NCBI GenBank assembly: GCA_036429605.1
Contig: CM071589.1
Coordinates: forward strand, 4,092,001-4,156,000
From: Cladobotryum mycophilum
Taxonomy: Eukaryota > Ascomycota > Sordariomycetes > Hypocreales > Hypocreaceae
Reading direction: 5' to 3'
DNA length: 64,000 nucleotides
Part shown: positions 10,319 through 22,922 of the stretch, piece after piece
How the letters are laid out: every line of letters starts with the position of its first letter
Numbering within the stretch: the first letter of the stretch is position 1
The notes under the pieces: generated by a model
Told to the model about the DNA's origin: nothing
Seen by the model: the letters and a program-made list of their open reading frames with translations, nothing else
Database searches by the model: none
Made by a program: the position numbers and the translations under genes

Positions 10319-13300
10319 TTAGCTAAAGTATCCCATAATGGTTCGTTGAGACTCTGGAGAAAATTGCTGAAGCAAGGGCATTGGGTCTACATTTGCGACG
10401 GACAAAAGGGCCTTTGTCGCTGCCGTTACACGGCTCGCAGTCTGCCCTTGAAGAGTCTCGGCTTCAAGCGCCTGTGCAATAAATATAAACACTTTGCTGG
10501 CCTGGTTCATCACTACCGGGTGTTGTCTATGGTAAAGAGTCAGCTCTGTTACTTGCCCATCATATCAATATTGTTTGTTAGCCTACCGGTCAATTAGCTC
10601 TGCCAAGTATGCATAGGCATACGGCGCCGCCTCTTCATCATTAGTTACCGGCAATGTGTCTACCCATTGCGCAATGATAGGTTGCACGTCACCAGCACTA
10701 TCCACATTATAATGAAGAATTTTCGCAATAGCAGCCGATGCGTTCTCCGTAGCATAGACGTTATCCTCATTTCGTGGTTCAGGAACCTGCGTCACTTGGA
10801 AAAGGAACGGGATAGTACCGCCCACAAACTGGGACCACGCTGGGCCACCCCTGTGTGCTGCTACACCAATACCGTATGCTGCTGCCTGTCGGATGGCCGC
10901 AGAGGAGTCTCGGCAGCCATCAATGAGGGGCTGTGTGATGTAGTTTGCGTATCTGATACTCTCCGCCCCACAGTATTCCAATACGTCGTCCATTATGCAG
11001 AGACCCCATTGTCGCTGTGTAGGATCCGAAGATGTGAGAAATCCCTCGTATGTCGATATGAGACGTTCCCAAGCCGGCAAGAATGCGGCGCCGTGGTTCT
11101 TGAAAACAGAGTGGAACGCCTTGTTCATGTCCGAAAGGAGTGTCTGGTCATCCTCAATCGCCATCAGAGTTTCCTCTGCCGTATCTTCGACGTCGTCTGC
11201 GGTAGCTCCTTCCTTCTCCTCAGCGCGCTCTGCTACTCGATCTTTATAATCCTCAAGGGCAGAGAGAACGGAGTCAATAAAACGGCTCATGTGGTCTACC
11301 GTAAGGCAGTCTTTACCAAGAACTTGCACAGATTCGTAGAAGCATTGATACATCTCAGCCAGTGTATCAATTGCTGGCTCGGCTGTCAGTACTTCCAGAA
11401 GTTTATCCACAGTAGCGTTCCAGAGGCCGGCAAGCTCAGGCGAGGGGCTTCCATATGCTTTCTTGTATGAGCTCAAGAGCTGCGGGACCAGCTTGGCTGA
11501 GATATAGCGAACGGGGTCGTGGAAAAAGAAGGAAAGACCGGGCAACGCAACTTTCTCCATGATGTTGGCGACAAAGGGTGCAAATGCACCTTCAAGTACT
11601 TGGGCATAGACAACGAGGAGCTCGATAGCCATATGTTTGTCATCCATGGTGCTGGTTCGAATACCAATCATCTTGCCTTTGAGAGGCACAAATTCCCAAC
11701 CATCCTCTCCCTGCATCTGCTCCGCCTGCTCATCATCATCCAGTAATTGGATATCAGGCTTCGCCATGGCAAGCTCAAGAAGTGGGGGCATAACATTTTC
11801 AAGGAAAGGGATGAAGTCGGCGCCCAGAACACGGCACATACGACCCCAGCAGTGCATTAAGTACTGAGCCTGAGGGTCATCGGCATCCGTGATGCTGGTC
11901 TGGATATGAGCGAGGAGATTTACGAGCGTCATAGCATCTTGACCAAGTCGCTCTTTTCCAACAGCAAGGGCAATCAGAGTAGCACACTCCATAGCCTTAG
12001 CGCGCAGGAGGCGGTACTCCTTCTCGCTCTGGTTTTGAAGGACATTGACGAGAAGAGGCATCAGTGTGTCATAGTACTTGGCAAACGCTGCTTCGGCAGC
12101 GTCTGCAATGGTAGCGATAGTAGACAATGCCTGTTCCTGGACAAACCGTTTCTCGCTCTGAAGGAGTTGAAAGAGGTGAGAAAGAAGGTCGTCCAAGTAG
12201 GGCTCCAGGATTGACTTTTCCGCCTCTTCGCAAAAGTTGACCAACGCCGCCGCCGCGTGTGATTTTACACGGGCTTCTGGTGAATTGAGGACGGGGATGA
12301 TGGCTTTTAGCACTCGATCGAAATGGTCAGACTGCATCTTGGGCGCAAAATCCGTACTCATTTGTCCAAGGGCATTACAACCAGCCCAACGAACGCGCGG
12401 GTGGGGGTCTTGGAGGGCAGGAATGACCAAATCGAGTACTTGGCTCAGCTCGCCAATCATCAAGTCTCGACAACCTTCCGAAATCGCTGAAATAGCCATT
12501 AGAGCTGCATGTCGATCTCTCCAGGCCATTGATGTCATCATTTGAGGGAGCCACTTGAATGTAGGGGCCAAGATGGTCTGTCCCCCAAGTTTGTTGGCAA
12601 GGCGATCCATAGTCTGCTCTCCAGCAACATGGTTTTGATCACTCTCGTCTGCTTCGAGCTATGATGAGTGTCAGGATACAGTTGTCGAGCTCGCAAAATA
12701 TTGGGTTCTACTCACGTCATCTGAAGAAAGCCACTCAGCAGCATCGTCATCATCCTCTCCGAGGTCAGTCATCAAACTTAAGCATTGAGTAATTATGTCG
12801 GTTGTGTAAGAAGCATCCTTTCGGCACATGGATGGTGCATAATCGGCGAAGGTAGCCATAAGTTCCAGTGCATTCTGCCTGCAAATGTTATCCAGCTCCT
12901 TGTCCTGGATAACAGAAATGTTGAACTGAACCAGGTTATGGAAGAGGGGCTTGAACATTTTTGGGGCGCTCTCGGCTAGGTCGATGAGGGCCACCAGTGC
13001 CTTACTCAAGTCGTCTGAATCCTGAGTGTCCTTGATAGGTGGGAGAATATTTAGCACATCGGGAATTAAGGCATAGTACTTGGATTGACCCTTCTTGCTG
13101 ATCGTTCTAAAGAAGGAGGCGAAGGCATCCATTGCTGCCAACCGAACCTATAAAGGTAGGTTAGCGATCCGCTGTGGCAAAGCTTGGAGTTGTCGCAAAA
13201 TCGCACCTGGACTGCTTCGTCTTTGAATCCTCTCTGGAAGGCCTGGAGAACTGCTTCCTCATGCTGTTTCTCGATAATCCCCGGCGTAGTCGCAAAGACT

Positions 13301-13938
13301 CTGTATGCATTTTCTCGCTTCTCGGGTTCTGGCGCCTGGCTCAACTGGAATAGAGCTCCAAGGAGCTCCGGCCAAGAATCATCTGCCGCAACGTGATGGT
13401 TAGCAGGAGCCGGTGAAGATGAATAGAAATATACGTGGCGTGCTTGTGGAAACTAACTGTTGTCGGTGTATTGTCGCGCAACTTCAGCGACAGCGTCACT
13501 AATCTTGTTGCGGACGGCTCGATCGGATTCGGATCCCAGGGTCTCAAGGAGTTTTTGGCGGATTACGGCGGCATGGTCCTTTGCCAGAGAGTAGAACATG
13601 TCAATGTTATTGCCAGATTCCACTTTTCTAGTCTTGGAGGCAATACGACGAAATATGACAGCGGCAAAGGAGCGAGTCTAAATCTCATTATCAGTCTCCA
13701 GCATCAAAAACAGTCTGGCAGGTGAACAACGCAGGAGATATTAAGGGAAGCATACGGCATTATCTCCTGCTCCCTGGACCTGCTCAGCAAGGCCCATCAG
13801 CAGAAACTCTGGACGGCTGCCCGTCCAGTTGTTCTGGAGGTGTTCTTCGGCTTGGGAGCGGATGCCATTGTCGGAGGATTGAAGGGCTTGCAAAAGCTGG
13901 GTCAGCTCCGCGTGAACGTCTGGATAGAGGAGAGACAT
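10319..13938 (-). CDS. pse1: Importin beta-3 / karyopherin Kap121 (Pse1)
   Basis: Six exons: 13938-13756, 13677-13458, 13382-13207, 13147-12716, 12658-10587 and 10526-10319; they join in frame to 1096 residues, close to yeast Pse1. The protein is built of HEAT repeats throughout. Family matches include the acidic stretch DDDDAAEWLSSDD in the middle, DPHPRVRWAGCNALGQMSTDF, and LEPYLDDLLSHLFQLLQSE. Kap121/IPO5 carries ribosomal proteins, histones and other cargo into the nucleus with Ran-GTP. Introns are 57-78 bp with GT-AG ends. The last intron has an unusual GTAGGC donor but fits HPVVMNQASKVF following. The gene diverges from sds23 across 1.56 kb. Confidence 0.95.
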
Positions 13939-14429
13939 GGTTGCAACGGCCGACGGACGTGAACGCCGTGCAAACTACGCCTGCTGGTTATCTCGTCGAT
14001 CGAGGCACGTAGGAGTAGAGATGCTATCGCGGCACAACTGGCGGTGGAAGAAGGAGAAGTCGGTTTGATTCAGAAATCGGCCTCTGATTTCTTTGGTGGG
14101 TGGGAGAAAGTGGGGGAGGGGAAGCGTCTGATGTTTTTATTTTTGGCGTGTGCGCCAGCCAAGGCAACGAATACTTTAATGGGACAAATCAATGCGACAC
14201 TCCACGGTCAGACAACTTTGAAAGCATAGGCCCCAACAGGGTATATGCAGCTACCTAGGGAAAACAATATCTTGTAGGATACCTACTAGGTAGTAGAGAT
14301 AGATATAAAATAAAATAAAATTGATGGCATCACTGAGGCAACTCTGCAAAGGGCATGAGGCGGAAGGAGGTACCTGCCTGGCGGAACTTAGGTGTTAGTA
14401 CTAGTAAAAACAAAGTACTCTCATGTAAG

Positions 14430-14463
<34 letters not shown>

Positions 14464-15494
14464 GGTGCTTGTGTTACCCCTCCTGTTGGACCATCCGCGT
14501 TTATCTTAGAGAGCAACAGTACCTAGGTAGGCAGGCATTAGTATTATCTTACCATTAAAAGGATAAAGAGGGGAGGGGATACAGGCTAACCTGAAAGACT
14601 TTATGGAGAATGTTTTGGATTGGCTTTAGAAGCTTCACACACCAACTTACCAGTTGTATGTATGCGTACTGGCTTAATGGACGGGTGTAGATAATGCGCT
14701 CAGTCGGCTCAAAATCCAGGTATCTTTCAAATAATAATAGGCAGTGGGTACCACTCCCCAGGCATCTATTTTATGATACTTGCACATGACTATGCTACCT
14801 GACCCATGGCTTCTTATTGGAGTTCTTTAGCTGTAGTCTAAGCATGGTATGCAGTCCCTATGATGTAAATGTGAGAAAAAAGGAGAGAGATGTTAAAAAA
14901 AGAAAAGAGACAAAAATAAGAATTATAGGGAAAGAGGCGAAAATACTACTCGATATCCATGCAATAACATCAAGTCCTCTTCTATCCATTCTTCTATCCA
15001 TCTCGTGGTGATGTAATATTTCTCCCGTTTGAGGCAAGGTCGTGGATGTTGAAGGTGGGGTGAACTGCTGCCGACCTGCAAAGTGGATGGTGCTTAGCAT
15101 TAGTAGCGCCTTCTAGGTTAGTAACCTGTCGGCAAGGCAGTTTAAGCAAAGAGAATGGATTCCATTCATGGATCTGCTCTGACACGGGAGCAGCGGGGTA
15201 ATTTCTATTTCTATTGCTTCATCAAACCAAGCATCTCTCTTCCTGACCTGACTGGACCAATTCTATGACTTGGATACGGTAGTGAAACACTTCCTTTTAC
15301 TCATACGTTTATTCTTGACTCTGATATTGGTTTGCCATTAAACTTCATCTGCTGGTGAATACTGGTGCGACGATAGCTCTCAACACCAGCGTGAGACTCC
15401 GAGCCAACCTACAAACAAGTCATCCATCAACTTCGCCTCATCATTTGCGTACTGGATCCCTAACTGCCGCTGGCTTTCGTCAAATCATTATAAA
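13939..15494. promoter_or_regulatory. Divergent promoter region of PSE1 and SDS23
   Basis: This 1.56 kb region lies between two genes transcribed away from each other. It contains a perfect T17-A17 palindrome at 14430-14463 and several TACCTAGGTA-type words (14248-14300, 14518-14535). No coding segment is supported. Confidence 0.6.
14430..14463. repeat. T17A17 homopolymer inverted repeat
   Basis: Seventeen T are followed directly by seventeen A, giving a perfectly self-complementary 34-bp tract. It may act as a nucleosome-depleting element for the divergent promoters. Run lengths in such tracts are often misread in sequencing. Confidence 0.9.
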
Positions 15495-17140
15495 ATGGAA
15501 GCCTCGTCGAACTTGGGAGGCAAGGAGGTCGGGGGAGATACGAACATTGGCGGTTCTGGCATCGACAACCTAACGGCATCATCAGGCCCTAGATCATCGC
15601 CTTCACCACATAGAACCCCCTCTACATCCAGCCTTAACAAATCTACCCATCGACTAAGCTTCACGGAAAATCTCCGCAATGTGCCCCCTTCTCCTCGTCA
15701 TCGGCACCCTTCTCTTACCCAAGCGGCCGTCCAGGAGCTGTTAAATCATCCTCCATCCGCTAACAAGCACCCAAACCCCAAATTTGCTGGCCGAGAATGG
15801 CGTGATGTAGCTGTTGGAGAGCTTGTTTCCGTTGATGATGTCCGTTGGATTGAAATTGATTCTAGCGTAGAGGAGGCAACCATGGTGAGTAGAGAATGTC
15901 TGCTTGGTTTGACACCATCCAACCCCTCAGTTGTTCAGCAGTCTCTCTGCTAACCTGCAATCGAATATGTAATCAGATGCTTCTCAAAAGCCCGACAAGC
16001 GCTGTTCTTGTGCGAGAAAACACAAACACTAATGTTCCCATCTCCACGTTCGACTATAACGACTTGAACGCTTATTTGCTCGTCGTCATCGGGCTCTCGA
16101 GGCCAGAAGGTCATCAAGTCGCCCTTTTCCATGACATTAGGTCCAAAGCGCAACAGGGCACGCGAATTCCACTCCGTGATATCCAGTCTCTCTGCCTCAA
16201 AGAGGCACTGGTAAATCTAAGCTCAAGTGCCAACCTATCCCAGGCTATTGAGGTGCTTGGTAGCGGCATACACCGCATATTAATAACAGGCTCTGACGGC
16301 AATATCGCCGGCATAATGAGCCAACTCCGCATGGTGGAGTTCTTTTGGAATGAAGGTGTCAATTTTCCTACAATCGATCGTTTATATCCAGCAATGTTGC
16401 GTGATCTTGCCATTGGAACACAACAGACAATATCTGTCAAGTAAGCGACGTCATGTGTTCCGGACAATGGTTGGTTTTTACAGCATCACTAACACTTTCT
16501 TAGCTCTGACGTGCCTCTTACTGATGCGCTGACAACCATGTACGAAGAAGGTTTATCGAGTGTGGCTGTTGTCGACAATGGGCAGAATGTGGTGGGCAAT
16601 ATCTCGACCAAGGATGTACGACATTTGACAAGTTCATCAAATGCACCTCTACTAGGCGAGTCCTGCATGCATTTCATTTCCATCATTCTCAACGAGAGAG
16701 GCCTTGAAGAAGGGCAAGATACATTCCCGGTCTTTTATGTCAACCCCTACTCGACATTAGCACACACAGTAGCTAAGTTGGTGGCGACGAGATCACACCG
16801 TATGTGGGTGGTTGAATCGGCATCACCATCGCCATCAAACCCAGCGACACCGATGATGGCACCGCAAACTTCAAGCTCAAGCGGCACAGCACCCGGTGCA
16901 GCGCCAGCTTCTTCCATTCCGTCCTCTGCGGTACCCGCATCTGCCATGGCTGGAGCACGTCTCTCGGGGAAGCTCACAGGGGTCATTTCTCTCACTGATG
17001 TTCTCAATATATTTGCCAAGTCGACGGGACTGCATCCCTCAGATCCAGGGGAACAGCGGGCAAGAAGACGGCGAAGTTCCAGCAGCTCAGTGAGACCCAG
17101 TCTGGACTCATCCCGGCCAAGTGTTGACCTGAGGAGATGA
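15495..17140 (+). CDS. sds23: SDS23/Moc1-like CBS-domain protein
   Basis: Three exons, 15495-15884, 15977-16440 and 16504-17140, join in frame to 496 residues. The N-terminus is Ser/Pro-rich (phosphorylation-prone). From about residue 95 the protein matches Sds23: KFAGREWRDVAVGELVSVDD, then paired CBS motifs, including SVAVVDNGQNVVGNISTKDV and LTGVISLTDVLNIFAKSTG near the end, and an Arg/Ser-rich tail. In fission yeast Sds23 (Moc1/Psp1) restrains PP2A-type phosphatases and is needed for mitotic exit, stress survival and sexual development. Intron 1 (GTGAGT) and intron 2 (GTAAGC, CTAAC, TAG) are 92 and 63 bp. The CBS pairs suggest adenine-nucleotide binding, which is known for the fold and not shown here. 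Confidence 0.92.
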
Positions 17141-18051
17141 GATCGGAGTGTACTGCATTGGCATCAATTTAGTTAGTATGTGCGCTGGGAGTAAAGTTTT
17201 GGCGGCTGAATTTCGATAGGTTCTCAGAAACGCGGCGAAGGGTTATTTTTAGTCACTTTTATCGTAAAAATCTGCTCAGTATGAATTGTAATAACTTACC
17301 CATTCAACACTCTCTGCTTATTCCTTACTCTGTACAGACATGACAATTTCAAGCTTCCAAGGTTCCATTTGCGCACTCTTCGTAATCCTGAGGCTCTGCA
17401 CCCTGCAAGGCGTACTCCGTACCCAGCTGGGGCTCCAGTACAGGCATGCTGAGTGGCTGAAGGTACCTCATCCGCCCATATCATTGGTTGCAACAGAAGG
17501 GATAGAAGTCTTACCCCTGTTGCCACGCCGCCGCACTGGGATGATTGGGCTTCGGCAATCAGGAGCCTTACGACATCCATTTCTTTTCTTCAACCCAACC
17601 TGGCCTGAGTCACCCTGTTTGAATTCTCTATTTTTCTTCGCTTTTATGATTTTTATGCGCCCTGTTCATCATCAACACTTGATATACTCTTTTTATTAGT
17701 CATATTCATCTTTTACAACCCATCTTCATTTGATTCCCCCTGTTCGACTTGCCTCTACTGCCTCATATTTGCCCTTTCACCTTTCTCGGCGAGTTCACTG
17801 TAATATCAGCATTTCTCATTCATCTTAGCTTCAACCTTTCACCATCAAATCTGCGACCCCTAGTATTGTATAACTAGGCTTTGGTATTCCATCTTTAGTT
17901 TATTTCTTCTTCTTCTCTTTATCTTGGAGGCTCCATGGGCTGGTAGACGACCGTTCTACCGCTTCTTCAATTCGCATATTCATCATTCTCCCTGTTCTTG
18001 GCCACCACCTCTGTCTCGCTCCATTTTGTATGGTAATCCTCAACTTTCGTT
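17141..18051. promoter_or_regulatory. Intergenic: sds23 3' end and NYN-gene promoter/leader
   Basis: The 911 bp hold the 3' UTR of sds23 and the upstream region of the next plus-strand gene. From about 17700 the DNA is pyrimidine-rich (CTT/TCTTC runs), typical of fungal 5' leaders. A TACTCCGTAC word sits at 17412-17422. A 119-codon ORF at 17340-17699 has no recognisable feature and is not called. Confidence 0.6.
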
Positions 18052-19524
18052 ATGAATGCAGATACAGCTATCAAGCCAAGCAGCCCTCAAAATACGCCCT
18101 TTAGCAGCAGGCTTTCATCAATTTCTGGCTCTGGGCTGGATCACTTACCCAAACTGGGAAACTTCTCGAGGATTCTCGCATCAACACGGATCAGCTCCCC
18201 AACTCAGATTTCTATCCCTATTGGGGATAACGATGGCGCTGCCCTCAAGGAGCCACGTCCTGTCTTGAATGCCGATAAATGTACCAGGCTGGGTGACTTT
18301 AAAAGGGTCTTTAATGAGCTCCAATCTCCTGTTTCATCTAAACACACATCGCCTGTGGCCTCCCCTGTTCAAACATGTTCTAGCATTGAACACCAAGCTT
18401 CTATAAAATCTTCTGGCGATATCAGGGCCTCAAGGTCACCACCACTACTTGTGCGATCTAACACAACACAATCTATTGGAGATGTAAAGCCCAAATCTAG
18501 TACCAAAGCAACAATAAGCATTCTGAAACGGCCATCGACACCTCAACGTGTCAAAGAAGATACTTCACCGTCAGATACTGACTCTAATTCCGAGTCCGAC
18601 CGAGTTTTTGAGGTCGATGCTGCGGTTCTTACACCAGCATCAACACCCCCAAGTTTGGAGGATAAAATCAAGTCCTCACAAACAAGCGCCCCCAGAAGGA
18701 GACTTTCAACAAACACGAGCGGAAAGACGCGCCGGCGATCTAAATCAGAAACTGGAATATTGCTCGCCTACCATGTTGGGAAAGATGGCTCTCCTATTAA
18801 TATCTACGAGAAATTGCAAACTCGGGAGCAAAAACATGACGCTCTAACGATGGATCTCATTCCTCACCGTACCCTGGATACCATCATGGCAAAGAAATAT
18901 CCAAAAGTCGCATCCCACGGAGCACATATCTTTATTGACATGTCAAATATTGACATCGGCTTCCAGAATGCCCTTAGAACAAGATACAAGCTTGCAGACA
19001 ATGCACATTTCTCGCCACTGCCGCATCTCAATCTGAAGTTTCTTACCGAAGCCCTTGTTCGCAACCGCACCACTGTTACGCGAACTGTTGGATGCTCCAT
19101 TGTTCCTGGTCGCCCCGAGCCTCGGTATATACAGGAACTGCAAAAGCTTGGCTATCATGTCGATCTCAGGGAGCGCAAACGGGTTCAAGATGCTAAGCCG
19201 GCGTCAACCCATATCCGTTATGTTGAAGATCTTGTTGATGAGACGTTACAGACGCGGATTGCTGAGTCTGTAATGGAATACTTTCAAGAACAAGGAACAA
19301 TAATATTGGCCACAGGAGATGCGAAACCTGCCCAATACTCGGACGGCTTTTTTACATATGCCGAGCGTGCGCTGCGGATGGGCTGGAACATTGAACTCAT
19401 CTCCTGGAAGAGTAGCCTCTCATCTACTTGGACGAGTCGCAAGTGGAAAGCACAGTGGGGTGACAGGTTTCGCATCATTGAGCTAGACGACTTTTTGGAT
19501 AATCTTCTGGCATGCTATCTCTGA
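18052..19524 (+). CDS. NYN-domain (PIN-like) putative ribonuclease
   Basis: A single-exon gene of 490 residues starting at an ATG that follows a pyrimidine-rich leader. Residues 1-280 are Ser/Thr/Pro-rich and probably disordered. From about residue 290 to the end lies a NYN domain: HIFIDMSNIDIGF with Asp296, an acidic VEDLVDETLQTRI in the middle, and ILATGDAKPAQYSDGF with Asp423. The spaced aspartates are those expected to bind metal in PIN/NYN nucleases. The family is linked to RNA processing or decay, but I know no characterised orthologue with this architecture, so the substrate is unknown. No signal peptide or membrane segment is seen. The gene converges on lcb1. Confidence 0.85.
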   Translation: MNADTAIKPSSPQNTPFSSRLSSISGSGLDHLPKLGNFSRILASTRISSPTQISIPIGDNDGAALKEPRPVLNADKCTRLGDFKRVFNELQSPVSSKHTSPVASPVQTCSSIEHQASIKSSGDIRASRSPPLLVRSNTTQSIGDVKPKSSTKATISILKRPSTPQRVKEDTSPSDTDSNSESDRVFEVDAAVLTPASTPPSLEDKIKSSQTSAPRRRLSTNTSGKTRRRSKSETGILLAYHVGKDGSPINIYEKLQTREQKHDALTMDLIPHRTLDTIMAKKYPKVASHGAHIFIDMSNIDIGFQNALRTRYKLADNAHFSPLPHLNLKFLTEALVRNRTTVTRTVGCSIVPGRPEPRYIQELQKLGYHVDLRERKRVQDAKPASTHIRYVEDLVDETLQTRIAESVMEYFQEQGTIILATGDAKPAQYSDGFFTYAERALRMGWNIELISWKSSLSSTWTSRKWKAQWGDRFRIIELDDFLDNLLACYL

Positions 19525-20538
19525 GCTATTTTTATGCCCAGATGGATTGTTTTGGTTCTATGCAGTGTTTTTTTCTGAGGGTATTAGCGTTGTTCTTGCT
19601 GTTCGTAATGTTTTTGCAGAACATGGTAGACAGGTTTTCATCTGTCGCTTCTCTTTATTTCCAAGATTCATAACGATTGCTTTGTTTCTACTTATTCCTC
19701 TCACCTCTGTCTATTTCTTTTGTAGCTTTTGATCTCTTTTTACCACGAGCTTTAATCCCGTGGTTTTCTCTCCTCTGTGATACCCTAGTGTTGTCTTTGG
19801 GTATCAGAATGTGTTGGGTTGCGTTCTATCTAGGTGTTTTGGAGGCTTTCGCTAGTATCTTTTTTGTCACAAGCTTTTTATTATGAATTAGGACATATAT
19901 GACCATGATAAGAAGAAACTGCTCTGCTACTTCATACGATGAATGGATCTATACAACTTATGTAGAATAGTCCCCCCCCGGAGATCAGTTTGCCCAGGCA
20001 AAGCGGAATCAATTACTCTATTCTGGTGCATTTTTTACAGCGCATTCATCATCTCACCCACCCCACCCTACTTTTAAAGCGCAGGCATTGTGATGTTAAC
20101 AATGATATTGTTCAAACCGACAAGAGCAGACGCAATTATAAATAACAGGGGAGAGTTCGGGTATTTGATTCAAGATATCTAGCCGATAATAAGTTACCTT
20201 TGACAGGGCTAAGGCGGAGTGGTTTCTAGTCAAGGGAAAGGAAGAATTGATCGTACAAGGAGGCCAATCATAGACAGTTGAAGTTGAAGATGTGACATTT
20301 CGACACGATAAATAGCAAAAAGATAGAACCATCTATTAGTTATTATTTTAGTATTCTAAGGCCTTGAATTTACACCAGATAAGACCAAGTCACTCGACTT
20401 GTACAGTTCTCCAGTACTTCAAGCATACACTCCTTGCCTCGTTACCCTCCTATGCCCGTTAAGTCAGGCTCAGCTCATTAACTTCGTCATGTAAAGCCGT
20501 ACATGCCATATACATTGACTGACTCTTGATATCGTCAC
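19525..20538. other. Intergenic, convergent 3' ends of the NYN gene and lcb1
   Basis: The 1.0 kb is T-rich on the left, as in 3' UTRs, and includes a C8 run at 19971-19978. Short ORFs here have no supported function. Confidence 0.65.
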
Positions 20539-22323
20539 CTACAAAGCCTTGCTTGTAGGTTTTCGAGTCAAGACTTTAGTGATGGCATGTCGAATTGTCA
20601 CGCCCGCTTTTTCGATGTCCTTTTTGGATAATGCCGAAGTAATGCAAATTTTGAGTGCTGGCTGTGCGGTCCAACTTCCGTCTTTTGACGCAATCGCGTT
20701 GGCATAAGGCCGGGTCTTGAGACGAGCAATCAAGACACCATTGACCAGGGACTAACAACGGTTAGCAATTCAAGTTCAAGGGGAATGAATGGATCGACAT
20801 TAGGTCTCGAGAATTTAGATCGCGCTTTTGTCAAAACTGCAACTTACTTCATCAACACACTCGACCAGAATTCGCTCCTGGTCTTCAACACTTAGATTTC
20901 TTGCCTTGACAATTTCAGGTTTGAGTACCAGAAGCAGAATGGGATTCTCGAGAGCACTAGTGCACACAACCCAATCACTGCGAGGATCCAACTGGGCTCG
21001 CATAGTCTTGATATTCTCCCGACATTGAACCAAGATATCAGGGTTAGACTGGAGCAGTTGAACAGATTCGCTTGCCGTCATAGCCAGCATGGCAGGTAGA
21101 GCAGCCGAATAGGTATATGCTGAAGACGTGATTCGTTGATGCTCCACAACGTCCTTGGAACCAGCACAGAAGCCTCCACCGGCACACAAAGGGCCCGACA
21201 GTGATCCTATAATCATGTCCACTTGCTGGGGGTCTACATTCTGTGCCTCTGTTAAGCCGCGTCCAGTGCGTCCCAAGACTCCGAATGACCATGTTTCGTC
21301 CAAGATGATCCTAAATTTGTACTTCTCCTTCAGCTCAATGAGACGTGGCAGATCGGTTGCATCTCCGGTGGTTTCGAACAAGCCTTCAGTCACGATAAAT
21401 CTTCGTGTGAGCTTTTTCGCCTTGGCTTGTTCATTGGCAACAGCCTTCATAACTCTTTCTAAATCGTCCATGTCTCCGTGTTTGAACCACCTGATGTTGC
21501 TTCTTGAGATCTGTAGTCCCTTGCGAATGGCATAATTGGCGGCGGCATCAGCAACGATAACATCTCCACGCTTGCAAAAGCATGGGATAACGCTAGATAC
21601 AGTGGAAAAGGCCTGGGCATAGACAATGCATGACTCGGTGCCAAGATAGGAAGCAATATCAGCTTCAGCCTTGACATGGACGTCTTGTGTACCATAGAAC
21701 TGAGGCGGACCGCAAGGCCCAACACCATATGTACGCAGAGTCTGAATAGCTTTCTCTTTTATTTGTTCGTTGCCGTTGAAGTTGAAGAAATTGTACGAGG
21801 CAAGGTTGATAACGGTTCGGCCGGTAGAAAGCTTGACCTTGGGGCCAGTAGGTCTGAGCAATCCACACATTAGCTTTTTACTCAGTGAGGTTGTTCAGAG
21901 ATAAGGTTAGGTACATACCCTACGATTACCGGCAGCTTTTCGCTTTCAATCTCTTCAATTGGGGTTTGCTCGGCGACAAGAGGCTCGGGGGCCCAGTCGT
22001 CCACCAACTCTTCAATCTCCTAGAGTGCAGTCAGGTCAGCGCCCAATGTATTTTTATCTTTTATTTTGTTTGGATAGGGGAGTGAAGCCTACATCCTCTC
22101 TCAATTTAACGAAATTCTGCTTATGGGTAGAATATGATGGCGACAGGAGGTATCGGATGAAGAAAAGTACGAGGACGAGTTCGATGGCAGACCGGACAGG
22201 ATCATTTTGGTAGCTGGACCGAATATATCGTACAAGAACGGCTGAGCCAGGAACTTTTTGAAAATAAAGCGAAGCGCTCTGGGCCAGTTCGTTAAACTGG
22301 ACTTGAAGAGCTTCGAAATCCAT
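20539..22323 (-). CDS. lcb1: Serine palmitoyltransferase subunit 1 (Lcb1)
   Basis: Four exons, 22323-22093, 22019-21919, 21853-20848 and 20751-20539, join in frame to 516 residues. A membrane segment lies near residues 43-62 (SAIELVLVLFFIRYLLSPS). The rest is a class-II aminotransferase fold of the alpha-oxoamine synthase family. As expected for Lcb1 and unlike Lcb2, the PLP lysine is absent: the equivalent loop reads GSLSGPLCAGGGF. The YGVGPCGPPQFYGTQDVH segment includes the cysteine matching human SPTLC1 C133. With Lcb2 it condenses serine and palmitoyl-CoA in the ER, the first step of sphingolipid synthesis. Introns are 65-96 bp with canonical ends. Confidence 0.96.
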
Positions 22324-22922
22324 GGTAGGTGGTCTACTGGGTCGAGATTGAGAGTGCCAGCAGGATGGTATGGCGGTGGTGACTTTGTTAAAATAAACGG
22401 GTAGGTACTACTGGTACGTGGTAGGCTAGTATTCAGGAGTGCATACAAACAAACATGTACGGAGAAATTAGAATCATGTACGCACGGCTCCACATGCACT
22501 ACTGACGTATCAAATACCAATGATGATTCTCCGTATGTACTTACCTACATCAAGTGGTCAGTGCAGAGGGGGGACCTTAGGTAGGTACCCACATCGGGGG
22601 AAAAGGGGTTGGGATTGCAACTTCATCTAACATTCAAGAGCCTGCTTATCTTACTAAGTATGTGTATGTATATGTATATATATTCATAACAACCAACATT
22701 AAGCCCAAATGACAATGCCAATCTACCAGGAGACAAATACGTGTCGGAAGGAAAATGAACCTGTGTTCATCACCTTATCGCGCCAACATGAAAAACAAAA
22801 ACAAAAACAAAAAAACATAACAGACCCAGCTCTCCGCCATCCACAAATTTTCATCATGCGCAAACTGATCATAACTTTGACTTGTCCCAATCAACCTGTG
22901 TTGGGACCTCTAATTTACAAAC
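22324..22922. promoter_or_regulatory. Intergenic: lcb1 promoter and fks1 3' region
   Basis: The 599 bp lie between two minus-strand genes, and include TACCTAGGTA-like words near 22402-22432 and 22575-22590, a TATG/TATA-rich stretch near 22655-22685, and an A-rich tract near 22790-22820. No coding segment is supported. Confidence 0.6.

Noticed and set aside
17340..17699. 119-codon plus ORF before the NYN gene
   Set aside because: No conserved feature and it lies in promoter-like pyrimidine-rich DNA.
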